Part shown: piece by piece, positions 1-8,073 of the stretch
Layout: each line of letters starts with the position of its first letter
How positions within the stretch are numbered: position 1 is the first letter of the stretch
Assembly: GCA_964638895.1 (NCBI GenBank)
Contig: CAZWYY010000002.1
Location: 36,788 to 100,787 of the forward strand
Length of the DNA: 64,000 nt
From: JAFGGG01 sp964638895
GTDB taxonomy: Bacteria; Spirochaetota; Spirochaetia; SZUA-6; RPPD01
Direction of reading: 5' to 3'
Translations under genes and position numbers: made by a program
Notes under the pieces: generated by a model
Told to the model about the DNA's origin: nothing
The model's input: the letters and a program-made list of their open reading frames with translations, nothing else
The model's database searches: none

Positions 1-37
1 AGTTAAAAAGGTTATATAATGGAAGAAGGGGTAGTAC

Positions 38-1063
38 ATGACTGAAGTTCTCTCTCAAGACGAAATAGACCAGCTACTATCGGCCATTTCTTCCGGCGAG
101 GTGGAAACACCGGAAACGCAGGCCATGCCTGCGCAGCGAAATATAAAGATCTACGATTTTAAACGCCCGGACAAGTTTTCCAAGGACCAGATACGTACGG
201 TCTCCATTATGCATGAAACCTTTGCCAGGCTTACCACAACATCGCTCTCGGCCCAACTGCGCAGCCTTGTGCACGTACACGTGGCCTCCGTGGATCAGCT
301 TACCTACGAGGAGTTCATCCGCTCCATTCCCAATCCGACCACGCTTGCCGTGATCAATATGGACCCCTTAAAGGGATCGGCGATCCTGGAGATTGATCCC
401 TCTGTAACCTTTTCCATTATAGACAGGCTGTTCGGCGGACAAGGTGAGGAAACAAAGCTGTCAAGGGACCTGACCGACATTGAACAGTCGGTCATGGAAG
501 GCATCATCGTTCGTATTTTAGGAAATATGCGTGAGGCCTGGAGCACGGTGATCGATCTGCGTCCGCGCCTGGGGCAGATTGAGACCAATCCGCAGTTCGC
601 CCAGATTGTGCCTCCCACGGAGATGGTGGTCCTGGTAACTCTGGAGACCAAGGTGGGTGATGTTGACGGGCTGATGAACTTCTGTATTCCCTACCTGACA
701 ATAGAACCGATTATTTCCAAACTTTCGGCACAGTACTGGTACTCATCGGTGCGCCGTGGAACAACCACAGAAAACCTGAATATTTTAAGGGAGCGCCTTG
801 AGACCGTAAGCGTAAATATCGTAGCCGAGATAGGCGGCATGATGCTCAAGGTAAAGGATGTGCTGGCCCTGAAGAAAGGGGATGTCATACGCCTGCCCAA
901 TGTACGAATAAACGATCCCATGGCCTTAAAAATCGGGGATAGGAAAAAATTTCTGTGCAGGCCGGGTAACATAGGAAATAAAACGGCGGTGCAGGTGGTA
1001 AAGAAATTGGAGGAAACCAAAGCGGAGGAGTTTGAGGAACTAAAAGTAGAGGGGGAAGAATAA
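38..1063 (+). CDS. fliM: Flagellar motor switch protein FliM
   Basis: FliM is the C-ring component that binds phosphorylated CheY and links it to FliG and FliN. The N-terminus (residues 5-15, LSQDEIDQLLS) is the conserved CheY-P binding helix. The middle CheC-like domain carries the GGQG motif at residues 133-136, and the C-terminal SpoA domain occupies about residues 250-330. Its 341 residues are normal for the family. The ATG is preceded by an AGAAGGGG ribosome binding site. The stop lies three bases before the fliY start, so the two are probably translationally coupled. The upstream gene (fliL in most spirochaetes) is outside the window. Confidence 0.96.
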   Translation: MTEVLSQDEIDQLLSAISSGEVETPETQAMPAQRNIKIYDFKRPDKFSKDQIRTVSIMHETFARLTTTSLSAQLRSLVHVHVASVDQLTYEEFIRSIPNPTTLAVINMDPLKGSAILEIDPSVTFSIIDRLFGGQGEETKLSRDLTDIEQSVMEGIIVRILGNMREAWSTVIDLRPRLGQIETNPQFAQIVPPTEMVVLVTLETKVGDVDGLMNFCIPYLTIEPIISKLSAQYWYSSVRRGTTTENLNILRERLETVSVNIVAEIGGMMLKVKDVLALKKGDVIRLPNVRINDPMALKIGDRKKFLCRPGNIGNKTAVQVVKKLEETKAEEFEELKVEGEE

Positions 1064-1065
1064 AG

Positions 1066-2166
1066 ATGAGTGAAGGCTATCTTTCACAAGATGAAATAGA
1101 TGCGCTGTTGCAGGGTACCGAAGAGATTACGGACGCCAAGGAATTGAGCAGCGCCGGACCTCTGGATGATAATGAAAAAAACGCTTTTAAATCCATTATC
1201 CAGAGTACGGTGGAATCACAGAGCTCCAATATTTCCATGATAAGCGGAAAGTCCGTGATTATCGGTGCGCCCAAGATTAATGTAATATCAAAACAACAGC
1301 TCCTGGCCGAACTTGCAGGCGAGGTGGTAGAGGTGAAGATCGATTTTACGGAAGGGCTTGTGGGAGAACATTCCTACCTGCTTTCTCCGGAGATCGCCAC
1401 CACACTGGCCGGGTTTATTATGGGGCAAAGCGGGGTGGAACTGAACGAAGCGGCGCTTTCCGGCGTGGCGGAGGCCATATCGAATATAGTGGGCGCCATT
1501 GCCACCACCTTGGGAAATCAGATAAATCAGACCGTCATGATCTCACCAGCGGAGTGCAACAAGGTAAAAAAAGGAAAGGTGAAACTTCCCGCGGGAGACA
1601 GCATGGTCAAGGTGGAATATCCGATTTCCATTGAAGGAGAAAAACCTGCGGTGTTGATTGAATTATTCGCACTGTCGTCGGTAAAAGAGGTCGTGGCCCG
1701 CTCAACGGGAAACGGGATGGCGGCCGGGCAGCCGGTGACCGCGGGCAGTAAAACGGGCAGCAAAGGAGATGTTATGGCAAAAGGAAAGTCAAACGCATCA
1801 GGCGGAGATGATTCCATTCTGGAAGGGTTGAACAGCATGATGTCCACGCCGAATGTGCAATCGGTACAGTTCCCAAATCTACAGTCTTCACAGGTCTCTC
1901 AGGAACAGAGTAACATCGGACTGCTCATGGACGTGTACATGGAAATGACCGTTGAGCTGGGAAGAACCAAGAAGCTTATTCGCGATATACTCGGCATAGG
2001 CGAGGGTACGATTATCGAGCTTGATAAGCTAGCGGGCGAGCCCGTAGACATACTGGTAAATCACAAACTGATTGCCAAGGGTGAGGTTGTGGTAATTGAT
2101 GAAAACTTCGGGGTACGTGTAACGGAGATAGTGTCGCCCCTGGAAAGAATGGCGGATTTAAAATAA
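1066..2166 (+). CDS. fliY: Flagellar motor switch protein FliY (CheC-like domain plus FliN domain)
   Basis: Second switch protein. Residues 5-16 (YLSQDEIDALLQ) repeat the CheY-P binding helix seen in FliM. Residues about 70-210 are CheC-like, a Ser/Gly/Gln-rich linker follows, and residues about 285-366 form a FliN/SpoA domain. The 366-residue, three-part layout is that of FliY rather than short FliN. In CheC-type phosphatases the active centre is E-x2-N; the aligned site here is Glu136 with Ser139 in place of Asn, so CheY-P phosphatase activity is doubtful (alignment made by eye). The gene follows fliM by two bases and is followed by a non-coding stretch with a new promoter. Confidence 0.93.
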   Translation: MSEGYLSQDEIDALLQGTEEITDAKELSSAGPLDDNEKNAFKSIIQSTVESQSSNISMISGKSVIIGAPKINVISKQQLLAELAGEVVEVKIDFTEGLVGEHSYLLSPEIATTLAGFIMGQSGVELNEAALSGVAEAISNIVGAIATTLGNQINQTVMISPAECNKVKKGKVKLPAGDSMVKVEYPISIEGEKPAVLIELFALSSVKEVVARSTGNGMAAGQPVTAGSKTGSKGDVMAKGKSNASGGDDSILEGLNSMMSTPNVQSVQFPNLQSSQVSQEQSNIGLLMDVYMEMTVELGRTKKLIRDILGIGEGTIIELDKLAGEPVDILVNHKLIAKGEVVVIDENFGVRVTEIVSPLERMADLK

Positions 2167-2239
2167 AAAACCACCTACAAAGCCCCCGCAAATGCTTCCA
2201 ATGGGCGATTTTTTCATAAATAAAAAAAATGATTTTTAA

Positions 2240-2268
2240 TTGACAGAAAACGTTTTTCGTGCCATAAT
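2240..2268 (+). promoter_or_regulatory. Sigma70-type promoter before fliO
   Basis: TTGACA (2240-2245) and CATAAT (2263-2268) are separated by 17 bases in an AT-rich stretch between fliY and fliO. A start near 2275 would leave a leader of about 45 bases. It suggests that fliO and the genes after it can be transcribed independently of fliM-fliY. The short region before it (2170-2212) has only a weak GCCC/GGGC pairing followed by T's, too poor to call a terminator. Confidence 0.6.
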
Positions 2269-2318
2269 GTCAAACAGTATATAGTAAAAGTAAGATTTTC
2301 AGTGTCGGGAGGGGAAAA

Positions 2319-2906
2319 CTGAAAACCACATCTCTTGTATTAATATTAATTATGGCAGGTATTATAAGTGTCTCGGTGTTTGCGGAGGATGAGCATAGTA
2401 TTCTAAATGAAGGATATGGAACGGAAAACACCACCCAGACCGCGGACGCGGCACAGAGTCGGAGCGTGGAACCCGTTGGCCCCACGTTTTGGGATTATAT
2501 CTCCATGGTTCTAGGACTGGGCGTGGTCGTGGTCATCATCATGGTGATCTTCTATGCCATTAAAAAGGGCATGCATAAAAAAATAGTGGAGAACGAGCTT
2601 ATCAGGGTGCTGGGTTCCAAGATCATCACCGGTAATAAGATGCTGCATCTGATCGAGGTGGGTAACTCCATGTATCTGATCGGTTCATCCAACGAGGCCC
2701 TGTCTCTGATTTCCGAGGTGTCCGACAAGGAAACAAAAGACACCCTGAAATTACGGTCCAGCCAGGCAAAGCTTAACTCGGTGAAGGGTTTCGGTGATCT
2801 GATTATGGGATTCCTGAACCGCAGACGGCCCAAGGGGCAGACCGTTGACCACAGCATCAACTTTATGAAGGAACAAAGGAGCAGATTGCAGAGACTGAAT
2901 AAATAG
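2319..2906 (+). CDS. fliO: Flagellar biosynthesis protein FliO (FliZ)
   Basis: FliO is a small bitopic protein that stabilises FliP during export-gate assembly. A secretion-type N-terminus is followed by a mature acidic segment, one transmembrane helix near the middle (VLGLGVVVVIIMVIFYAI), and a basic cytoplasmic tail with the FliO pattern (GSKIITGNKMLHLIEVGN). The first ATG (2352) lacks a ribosome binding site and would start inside the signal peptide. The in-frame CTG at 2319 sits a few bases after GGGAGGGG and restores a positively charged signal peptide beginning LKTTSLVLIL. I therefore prefer the CTG, giving 195 residues. The gene precedes fliP as usual. Confidence 0.8.
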   Translation: MKTTSLVLILIMAGIISVSVFAEDEHSILNEGYGTENTTQTADAAQSRSVEPVGPTFWDYISMVLGLGVVVVIIMVIFYAIKKGMHKKIVENELIRVLGSKIITGNKMLHLIEVGNSMYLIGSSNEALSLISEVSDKETKDTLKLRSSQAKLNSVKGFGDLIMGFLNRRRPKGQTVDHSINFMKEQRSRLQRLNK

Positions 2907-2933
2907 CGCACCAAAAAAATCCTGGGAGGGGAC

Positions 2934-3695
2934 ATGAAAAAAATATTTCTACTTGCGGTTATTATTTTGACCTGCAGTATATCCGTAACATATGCGCAAC
3001 AGAACACCAATATAAATATTCCTTATGTCGATATAGGGATTAGAAACGCGAACAATAACCAGGAGGTGGCGCTGTCTCTGCAGCTTCTGCTCCTGCTTTC
3101 GGTAATCACCCTGGCCCCTTCGCTGTTAGTGCTGACCACCGCTTTCTTAAGGATCGCGATCGTATTTAATTTTATTACCCGTTCCCTCTCTCTGCAGCAG
3201 GTGCCTCCCACCCAGGTGATGATGGGGATCGCCCTCTTTCTTACCATATTCATTATGTGGCCCACCTTCAGTGCCGTATACGATACGGCATTAAAGCCTT
3301 TTGCCAACGGGGAGATTGCTATTGAAAAAATGTACGATAATGCGCAGAAACCCATAAAGGCCTTCATGTGGAAGCAGCTGGGGCATGACTATAAAAACGT
3401 GGAACTGTTTCTAAAACTTGGAAACTACCCGAAACCTAAAACAAAGGGCGACGTCCCCATCCATGTGCTCATACCGGCGTTTATCTTAAGCGAACTGGGT
3501 ATAGCCTTTAAAATCGGTATCATGCTTTTCATTCCCTTTATTGTTATAGATATGGTTGTAGCATCCACATTAATGTCAATGGGCATGATCATGCTGCCGC
3601 CCATTATGATATCACTGCCGTTCAAACTGATTCTGTTTGTGCTGGTGGACGGCTGGAGCCTGATCACAATGCAATTGGTGAAAAGCTTTATGTAA
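2934..3695 (+). CDS. fliP: Flagellar export gate protein FliP
   Basis: Core subunit of the FliP-FliQ-FliR export gate in the inner membrane. An N-terminal signal peptide (cleavage near TYAQ, residues 19-22) precedes a transmembrane block with the family signature around LLSVITLAPSLLVLTTAFLR, and the C-terminal block reads MGMIMLPPIMISLPFKL, which is also characteristic. At 253 residues it matches family length. A GGGAGGGG ribosome binding site precedes the ATG by a few bases. It follows fliO directly and precedes fliQ by about 30 bases. Confidence 0.97.
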   Translation: MKKIFLLAVIILTCSISVTYAQQNTNINIPYVDIGIRNANNNQEVALSLQLLLLLSVITLAPSLLVLTTAFLRIAIVFNFITRSLSLQQVPPTQVMMGIALFLTIFIMWPTFSAVYDTALKPFANGEIAIEKMYDNAQKPIKAFMWKQLGHDYKNVELFLKLGNYPKPKTKGDVPIHVLIPAFILSELGIAFKIGIMLFIPFIVIDMVVASTLMSMGMIMLPPIMISLPFKLILFVLVDGWSLITMQLVKSFM

Positions 3696-3727
3696 CCGGA
3701 GCCGGGGAGAAAGTGTAAGGAGGAGTT

Positions 3728-3994
3728 ATGAGTTTAGGCATGGCAGTAAATTTGCTGAGGGGAGGGGTGCTGCAGATCCTGATAATTTCGGCGCCCATTC
3801 TTTTAATCGGTATGCTTACCGGTTTGATCATCTCAATCATCCAGGCAACCACAAGCATCCAGGAGCAGACCCTGACCTTTGTGCCCAAGATCGCGGCCAT
3901 CCTGGGCGCCATTATTATATTCGGTCCATGGATAATTACATCTATGGTGCAGTTTACCATACGGCTGTTTGAGCAGATATCCGCGGTGCCCTGA
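3728..3994 (+). CDS. fliQ: Flagellar export gate protein FliQ
   Basis: An 88-residue protein with two transmembrane hairpin segments, the typical size and shape of FliQ, which packs around FliP and FliR in the export gate. The diagnostic region is IISIIQATTSIQEQTLTFVP (about residues 35-55), the best conserved part of the family. A ribosome binding site (AAGGAGG) precedes the ATG. The order fliP-fliQ-fliR is invariant in most flagellated bacteria and supports the call. Confidence 0.96.
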   Translation: MSLGMAVNLLRGGVLQILIISAPILLIGMLTGLIISIIQATTSIQEQTLTFVPKIAAILGAIIIFGPWIITSMVQFTIRLFEQISAVP

Positions 3995-4009
3995 TAAAGG
4001 AGAAAGGTC

Positions 4010-4798
4010 ATAGAACTATACGTTGTACAATTTCAGATTTTCCTCCTGATCTTCGTCCGAATCCTGGCCATGGTGAACGTGGCGCCGTTGCTTTCTTCAA
4101 GCGCCATACCCAGGATCGCCAAGATCGGACTTGCCCTTTTCGCCTCGTTGGCGGTGTATCCCTGGGTCAGTACAATGGGGATCACTCTTCCGTCTAATAT
4201 CGTGGATTACTTTCTGCTGGTAATCGGGGAACTTTTGATCGGCGTCATTATCGGTTTTTTCCTGGCCCTCATTTACGTGGCCTTTCAGGTAGCGGGCAGG
4301 TTCTTCTCGTTGCAGATGGGGTTCGGCGCCTCCTCGGTATTCGATCCCTTGGCACAGATCGAGGTGCCGCTCATGGGCCAGTTATTGAACATCATCGGGA
4401 TGTTCGCCTTTATTACCATCGGCGGGTTTCAAAAAGTGTTTTTAACCGGGGTGTATAGGTCATTCAAAGCGATTAAGGCATCGGACCTTGTGGGCGGCAA
4501 AGAATTCTTAATGAAATTGTTTGCCGGCAGCCTGGGAAGCCTGTTCGAAAGCGCGCTAACCATATCGTTCCCCATACTCGGAACACTGTTTCTGGTTTCG
4601 GTCTGCATGGGCCTCCTGGCCAAGGCCGCCCCGCAGATGAACCTCTTGATGCTGGGGTTTCCCATTGCCATAGGCGTTGCCTATATTATTCTGTTTGTTT
4701 CACTGCCGTTTCTGGTGGAGGCGTTTGCCAGGCTTATCGACGGAAGCTTCCGGCAGTTGATAAAGGTGTACCAGGGCATATTGACGGGGGGATCATGA
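4010..4798 (+). CDS. fliR: Flagellar export gate protein FliR
   Basis: FliR completes the export gate and templates FlhB. It is a polytopic membrane protein with the family pattern FGASSVFDPLAQIEVPLMGQ in the middle. The first ATG (4070) would remove the first transmembrane segment. The frame stays open upstream through IELYVVQFQIFLLIFVRILA, which is exactly the segment family members begin with. The only initiator close to a good ribosome binding site (AAGGAG, 3997-4002) is ATA at 4010; no ATG, GTG or TTG exists in frame there. Start at 4010 gives 262 residues, the normal length. Its end overlaps flhB by four bases. Confidence 0.85.
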   Translation: MELYVVQFQIFLLIFVRILAMVNVAPLLSSSAIPRIAKIGLALFASLAVYPWVSTMGITLPSNIVDYFLLVIGELLIGVIIGFFLALIYVAFQVAGRFFSLQMGFGASSVFDPLAQIEVPLMGQLLNIIGMFAFITIGGFQKVFLTGVYRSFKAIKASDLVGGKEFLMKLFAGSLGSLFESALTISFPILGTLFLVSVCMGLLAKAAPQMNLLMLGFPIAIGVAYIILFVSLPFLVEAFARLIDGSFRQLIKVYQGILTGGS

Positions 4799-5949
4799 TA
4801 CAGGAGCGGCTGTTCCATACATTTGAGTTGACACTCCCGCCGCCGGAGCTTAGGCAGGTTCATTTGCAATGGTTCGCGGCCGAGGACGAAGGCAGAACCG
4901 AGGAGCCCACAGAGCATAAGCTGCGTAAGGCCAGGGAAGAGGGCCGTGTGATAAAATCGGCCGAGTTCAGCTCGGCCCTGATTCTGATCGTGGGCATCGG
5001 CTCCATCGCCCTGCTGGCAACCTCCCTGTTGCGGACCTTTGTGGCAATGCTGCGGTATTTTTTGGAGCGTTCTTGTGAACTGGACGTAACGCAGAGCGGC
5101 ATTACCGTAACCGCAGTATTCACGTTTTTTATCCAGCTTACCCTGCCCGTCGTGGGAGTGGTGTTTATCGCCGCCCTGATGAGCAATCTCCTGCAGGTGG
5201 GGTTCCTGTTTACGGTAAAACCCATAAAACCGGATTTCAGTAAGATTGTGCCCAGGTTCGGAAAATTTTTCAAACGGGCCATGTTCTCCGCCGAGGCGGG
5301 ATTCAACCTGTTGAAATCAATGGTCAAGGTGCTGTTGGTGGGAATACTGGCCTTCCTGAATATACAAGCGGAAATGCCCAAGATCATGAACCTGGTAAAG
5401 GTGCACTTTTTCTACGGCGTGGAGCTTATCTCGTCGCTGGCCTTTAGAATCGTGATCGAGGCCGGTATTCTGTTGCTGCTGCTTTCGATCGCGGATTACA
5501 TGTTCCAGAGGCGCCTGTACAGGGAGCGGTTGAAGATGTCGCGCCAAGAGTTGAAGGAAGAACGCAAGATGTATGAAGGCGATCCGCTGGTAAAAAGCCG
5601 CCTGCGGGAGCGTATGCGGGAGATAATGACCAGGAATATGCTGAAGGCCGTACCCAAGGCGGACGTGGTGATAACCAACCCGACCCATTATGCCGTGGCC
5701 CTGGAATGGGAACGGCTTACCATGAGCGCGCCCACGGTAACGGCCAAGGGTGTGGATATTATCGCGCAAAAGATCAAAGAGATCGCCATGGAAAACGAGG
5801 TTCCGGTTATCGAAAACAAGCCGCTTGCCAGGGCGTTATACGGTGAGGTTGAAATAGGGGAGGTGATCCCCGAAAAATTCTATGAGGTAATCGCCACCAT
5901 CCTGGCCGAAATCTATAAACTTAAAGGTTTGGACCGGGAGGTAATGTAG
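4795..5949 (+). CDS. flhB: Flagellar export switch protein FlhB
   Basis: FlhB controls the export substrate switch from rod and hook to filament. Four transmembrane segments (about residues 55-240) are followed by the cytoplasmic autocleavage domain, with the N-P-T-H site at residues 295-298. The N-terminus carries a roughly 30-residue extension ending in LQWFA before the universal TEEPTEHKLRKAREEG segment; a similar LQ-F-A lead is seen in Firmicutes FlhB. Length 384 is normal. The ATG overlaps the fliR stop (ATGA). A separate stand-alone copy of the post-cleavage domain lies at 19245-19496. Confidence 0.97.
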   Translation: MIQERLFHTFELTLPPPELRQVHLQWFAAEDEGRTEEPTEHKLRKAREEGRVIKSAEFSSALILIVGIGSIALLATSLLRTFVAMLRYFLERSCELDVTQSGITVTAVFTFFIQLTLPVVGVVFIAALMSNLLQVGFLFTVKPIKPDFSKIVPRFGKFFKRAMFSAEAGFNLLKSMVKVLLVGILAFLNIQAEMPKIMNLVKVHFFYGVELISSLAFRIVIEAGILLLLLSIADYMFQRRLYRERLKMSRQELKEERKMYEGDPLVKSRLRERMREIMTRNMLKAVPKADVVITNPTHYAVALEWERLTMSAPTVTAKGVDIIAQKIKEIAMENEVPVIENKPLARALYGEVEIGEVIPEKFYEVIATILAEIYKLKGLDREVM

Positions 5950-5972
5950 TATGAAAGGATTAGGATACACTC

Positions 5973-8060
5973 ATGGCTGACGTTCCCCAGGTATTAGGAT
6001 ATTTAACCAAGAGAAAAAGCGACCTGGCCATTGCGGCGGGCGTGATTATGATTGTCCTCATGCTGCTGATCCCGCTGCCCGCCTTTGTTCTTGACACCTT
6101 CATGGCGGTGAACCTGGTCTTAAGCCTCCTGGTTATCCTGATAGTGCTTTTTTCCAGAAAGGTTCTGGATTTCTCGGTCTTCCCCACCATGCTGCTTATC
6201 CTCACGGTCTACGGGCTGGCGCTTAACGTATCGTCCACCAGGCTTATCTTATCACAGGGCAAGGCCTTCGGCGGGCAGATCGTCAGGGCCTTCGGTGCTT
6301 TTGTTACCGGCTCGGCCGAATCGTTTACGGGGTATATAATCGGCCTGATCATCTTTATCGTCATCATCGCGGTCCAGTTCATTGTTATTACTAAGGGATC
6401 CACCAGGGTTGCCGAGGTTGCCGCCCGGTTCACCCTGGACGCGCTGCCCGGAAAGCAGATGGCGATTGAGGCCGAGTACAACTCGGGACTGATCACCGAG
6501 GAGGAGGCCACCAGGAGAAAGAACGAGATTCAGCGCGAGGTTGATTTCTATGGGGCCATGGACGGCGCCTCCAAATTCGTCTCCGGAAACGTAAAGGTCG
6601 GCATCTTGATAACCCTGATCAATATGATCGGCGGGCTGATCGTGGGTATGACACTGCACGGAGAATCCTGGAGCGACGCGGTGCACACCTATATTTCCCT
6701 GACCATAGGTGACGGCCTGGTAACACAACTGCCCACCCTGTTGATCTCCACGGCAACCGGTATTATCGTCACCCGCGCAGTTTCGGACGCAACCTTCGGT
6801 TCCGACGTGACCTCCCAGTTTTCCAACCAGGCAAAACCCTACCTGGTGGGTACGGTTTTCCTGCTGCTTATGGGCTTTCTGCCGGGATTCCCCTGGTACG
6901 TACTCTGGCCCCTCTCCGGCCTGTTCGGATTTCTGGCATACATCCTTTCGCGCAACATCATGGTCAAGGAAGAGAAGGTAAAACTCAAAGAGGCCTCGGA
7001 GCAGGAACACCGTGCCCCCACGGAGATATCGCCGGTGGTGCCCCTTGATCCACTTTCCCTGGAACTGGGTTACGGACTCATTCCCCTGGTGGATAAGGAG
7101 CACGGCGCCGAACTCTTGGACCGGATAACCAGAATCAGAAGGGAATCGGCGCTGGATCTGGGTCTGGTTGTGCCCAGGATACGGATAATCGACAATATGC
7201 GCCTGGACCCGCCGGAATACTGCTTTAAGATCAAGGGTGTGGAGGTGGGCAGGGGCAAGATCCGCATGGGACGCTACCTGGCAATCAACCCCAGCGGTGA
7301 AAAGGAGCAGCTTGCGGGAGAGAAGACTTTTGATCCGACCTTCGGGCTGCCCGCGGTATGGATTGCGGAGGAGCAGCGGGACAAGGCTGAGCAGTTGGGG
7401 TACACCGTAGTAGACCCGCCCTCGATTATCGCCACCCATCTTACCGAAATTATAAAACAGCACGCCGAGGAACTGTTGGGCAGGCAGGAGGTTCAGTCAA
7501 TCTTAGATACACTGCGCTCGGATTACCCGGCGGTTGTGGATGACGTGCTTAAGACAATGAACGTGGGCGAGATTCAGAAGGTGCTTCAGGGATTATTAAA
7601 GGAGCAGGTTTCCATCAGGAATATCGTGGCGATACTGGAAACCCTGGCGGATTTTGCGCCGGTAACCAAGGATATAAGCTATCTGATGGAAAAGGCGCGC
7701 CAGGCCTTGGGGAGGCAGATATGCCTGCAGTACGCCGATGAGAAGCGGATGTTGCACGTGCTTACCATCGATCCGGAACTGGAAAAGCGGATTATTGATT
7801 CCAGGGTGGAAACCGGTACCGGCATAAGCGCGGCCCTGGAGCCGGCCTTACAGCGAAAGTGGATTAATGCCTGCCTGAATACCGTAAAGGCGGTGCAGGA
7901 AAGGGGGCTTCTGCCGGTGGTGCTCTGCTCAGAGGCCGCCCGTCCCCTGGTAAAGGACAGCACCAAAAGGGAGCTTCCGCAGCTTACGGTAATATCGGTC
8001 CCGGAAATAGTCACCGAAGTATCGGTGGAATCCGTGGGCACAATTTCAATCAGTGAGTAA
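5973..8060 (+). CDS. flhA: Flagellar export protein FlhA
   Basis: FlhA forms the nonameric export ring. The N-terminal half contains eight predicted membrane segments and the FHIPEP-type signature region (about residues 140-170, RFTLDALPGKQMAIEAEYNS). The C-terminal half is the soluble chaperone and substrate docking domain. Its 695 residues are standard. It starts 23 bases after flhB and its stop is followed by flhF at a distance of 13 bases, consistent with one transcript. No missing region or frame disruption is visible. Confidence 0.97.
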   Translation: MADVPQVLGYLTKRKSDLAIAAGVIMIVLMLLIPLPAFVLDTFMAVNLVLSLLVILIVLFSRKVLDFSVFPTMLLILTVYGLALNVSSTRLILSQGKAFGGQIVRAFGAFVTGSAESFTGYIIGLIIFIVIIAVQFIVITKGSTRVAEVAARFTLDALPGKQMAIEAEYNSGLITEEEATRRKNEIQREVDFYGAMDGASKFVSGNVKVGILITLINMIGGLIVGMTLHGESWSDAVHTYISLTIGDGLVTQLPTLLISTATGIIVTRAVSDATFGSDVTSQFSNQAKPYLVGTVFLLLMGFLPGFPWYVLWPLSGLFGFLAYILSRNIMVKEEKVKLKEASEQEHRAPTEISPVVPLDPLSLELGYGLIPLVDKEHGAELLDRITRIRRESALDLGLVVPRIRIIDNMRLDPPEYCFKIKGVEVGRGKIRMGRYLAINPSGEKEQLAGEKTFDPTFGLPAVWIAEEQRDKAEQLGYTVVDPPSIIATHLTEIIKQHAEELLGRQEVQSILDTLRSDYPAVVDDVLKTMNVGEIQKVLQGLLKEQVSIRNIVAILETLADFAPVTKDISYLMEKARQALGRQICLQYADEKRMLHVLTIDPELEKRIIDSRVETGTGISAALEPALQRKWINACLNTVKAVQERGLLPVVLCSEAARPLVKDSTKRELPQLTVISVPEIVTEVSVESVGTISISE

Positions 8061-8073
8061 AGGGAGTAGGATA

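Noticed and set aside
2170..2215. GCCC/GGGC pairing followed by T's after fliY, a possible terminator.
   Set aside because: Only four base pairs with a long loop; too weak to claim.
6252..7463. Long open frame (403 codons) on the minus strand inside flhA.
   Set aside because: It lies entirely opposite a strong, fully conserved gene and its translation is low-complexity His/Gln/Gly-rich without motifs or a ribosome binding site; it is a codon-bias shadow.
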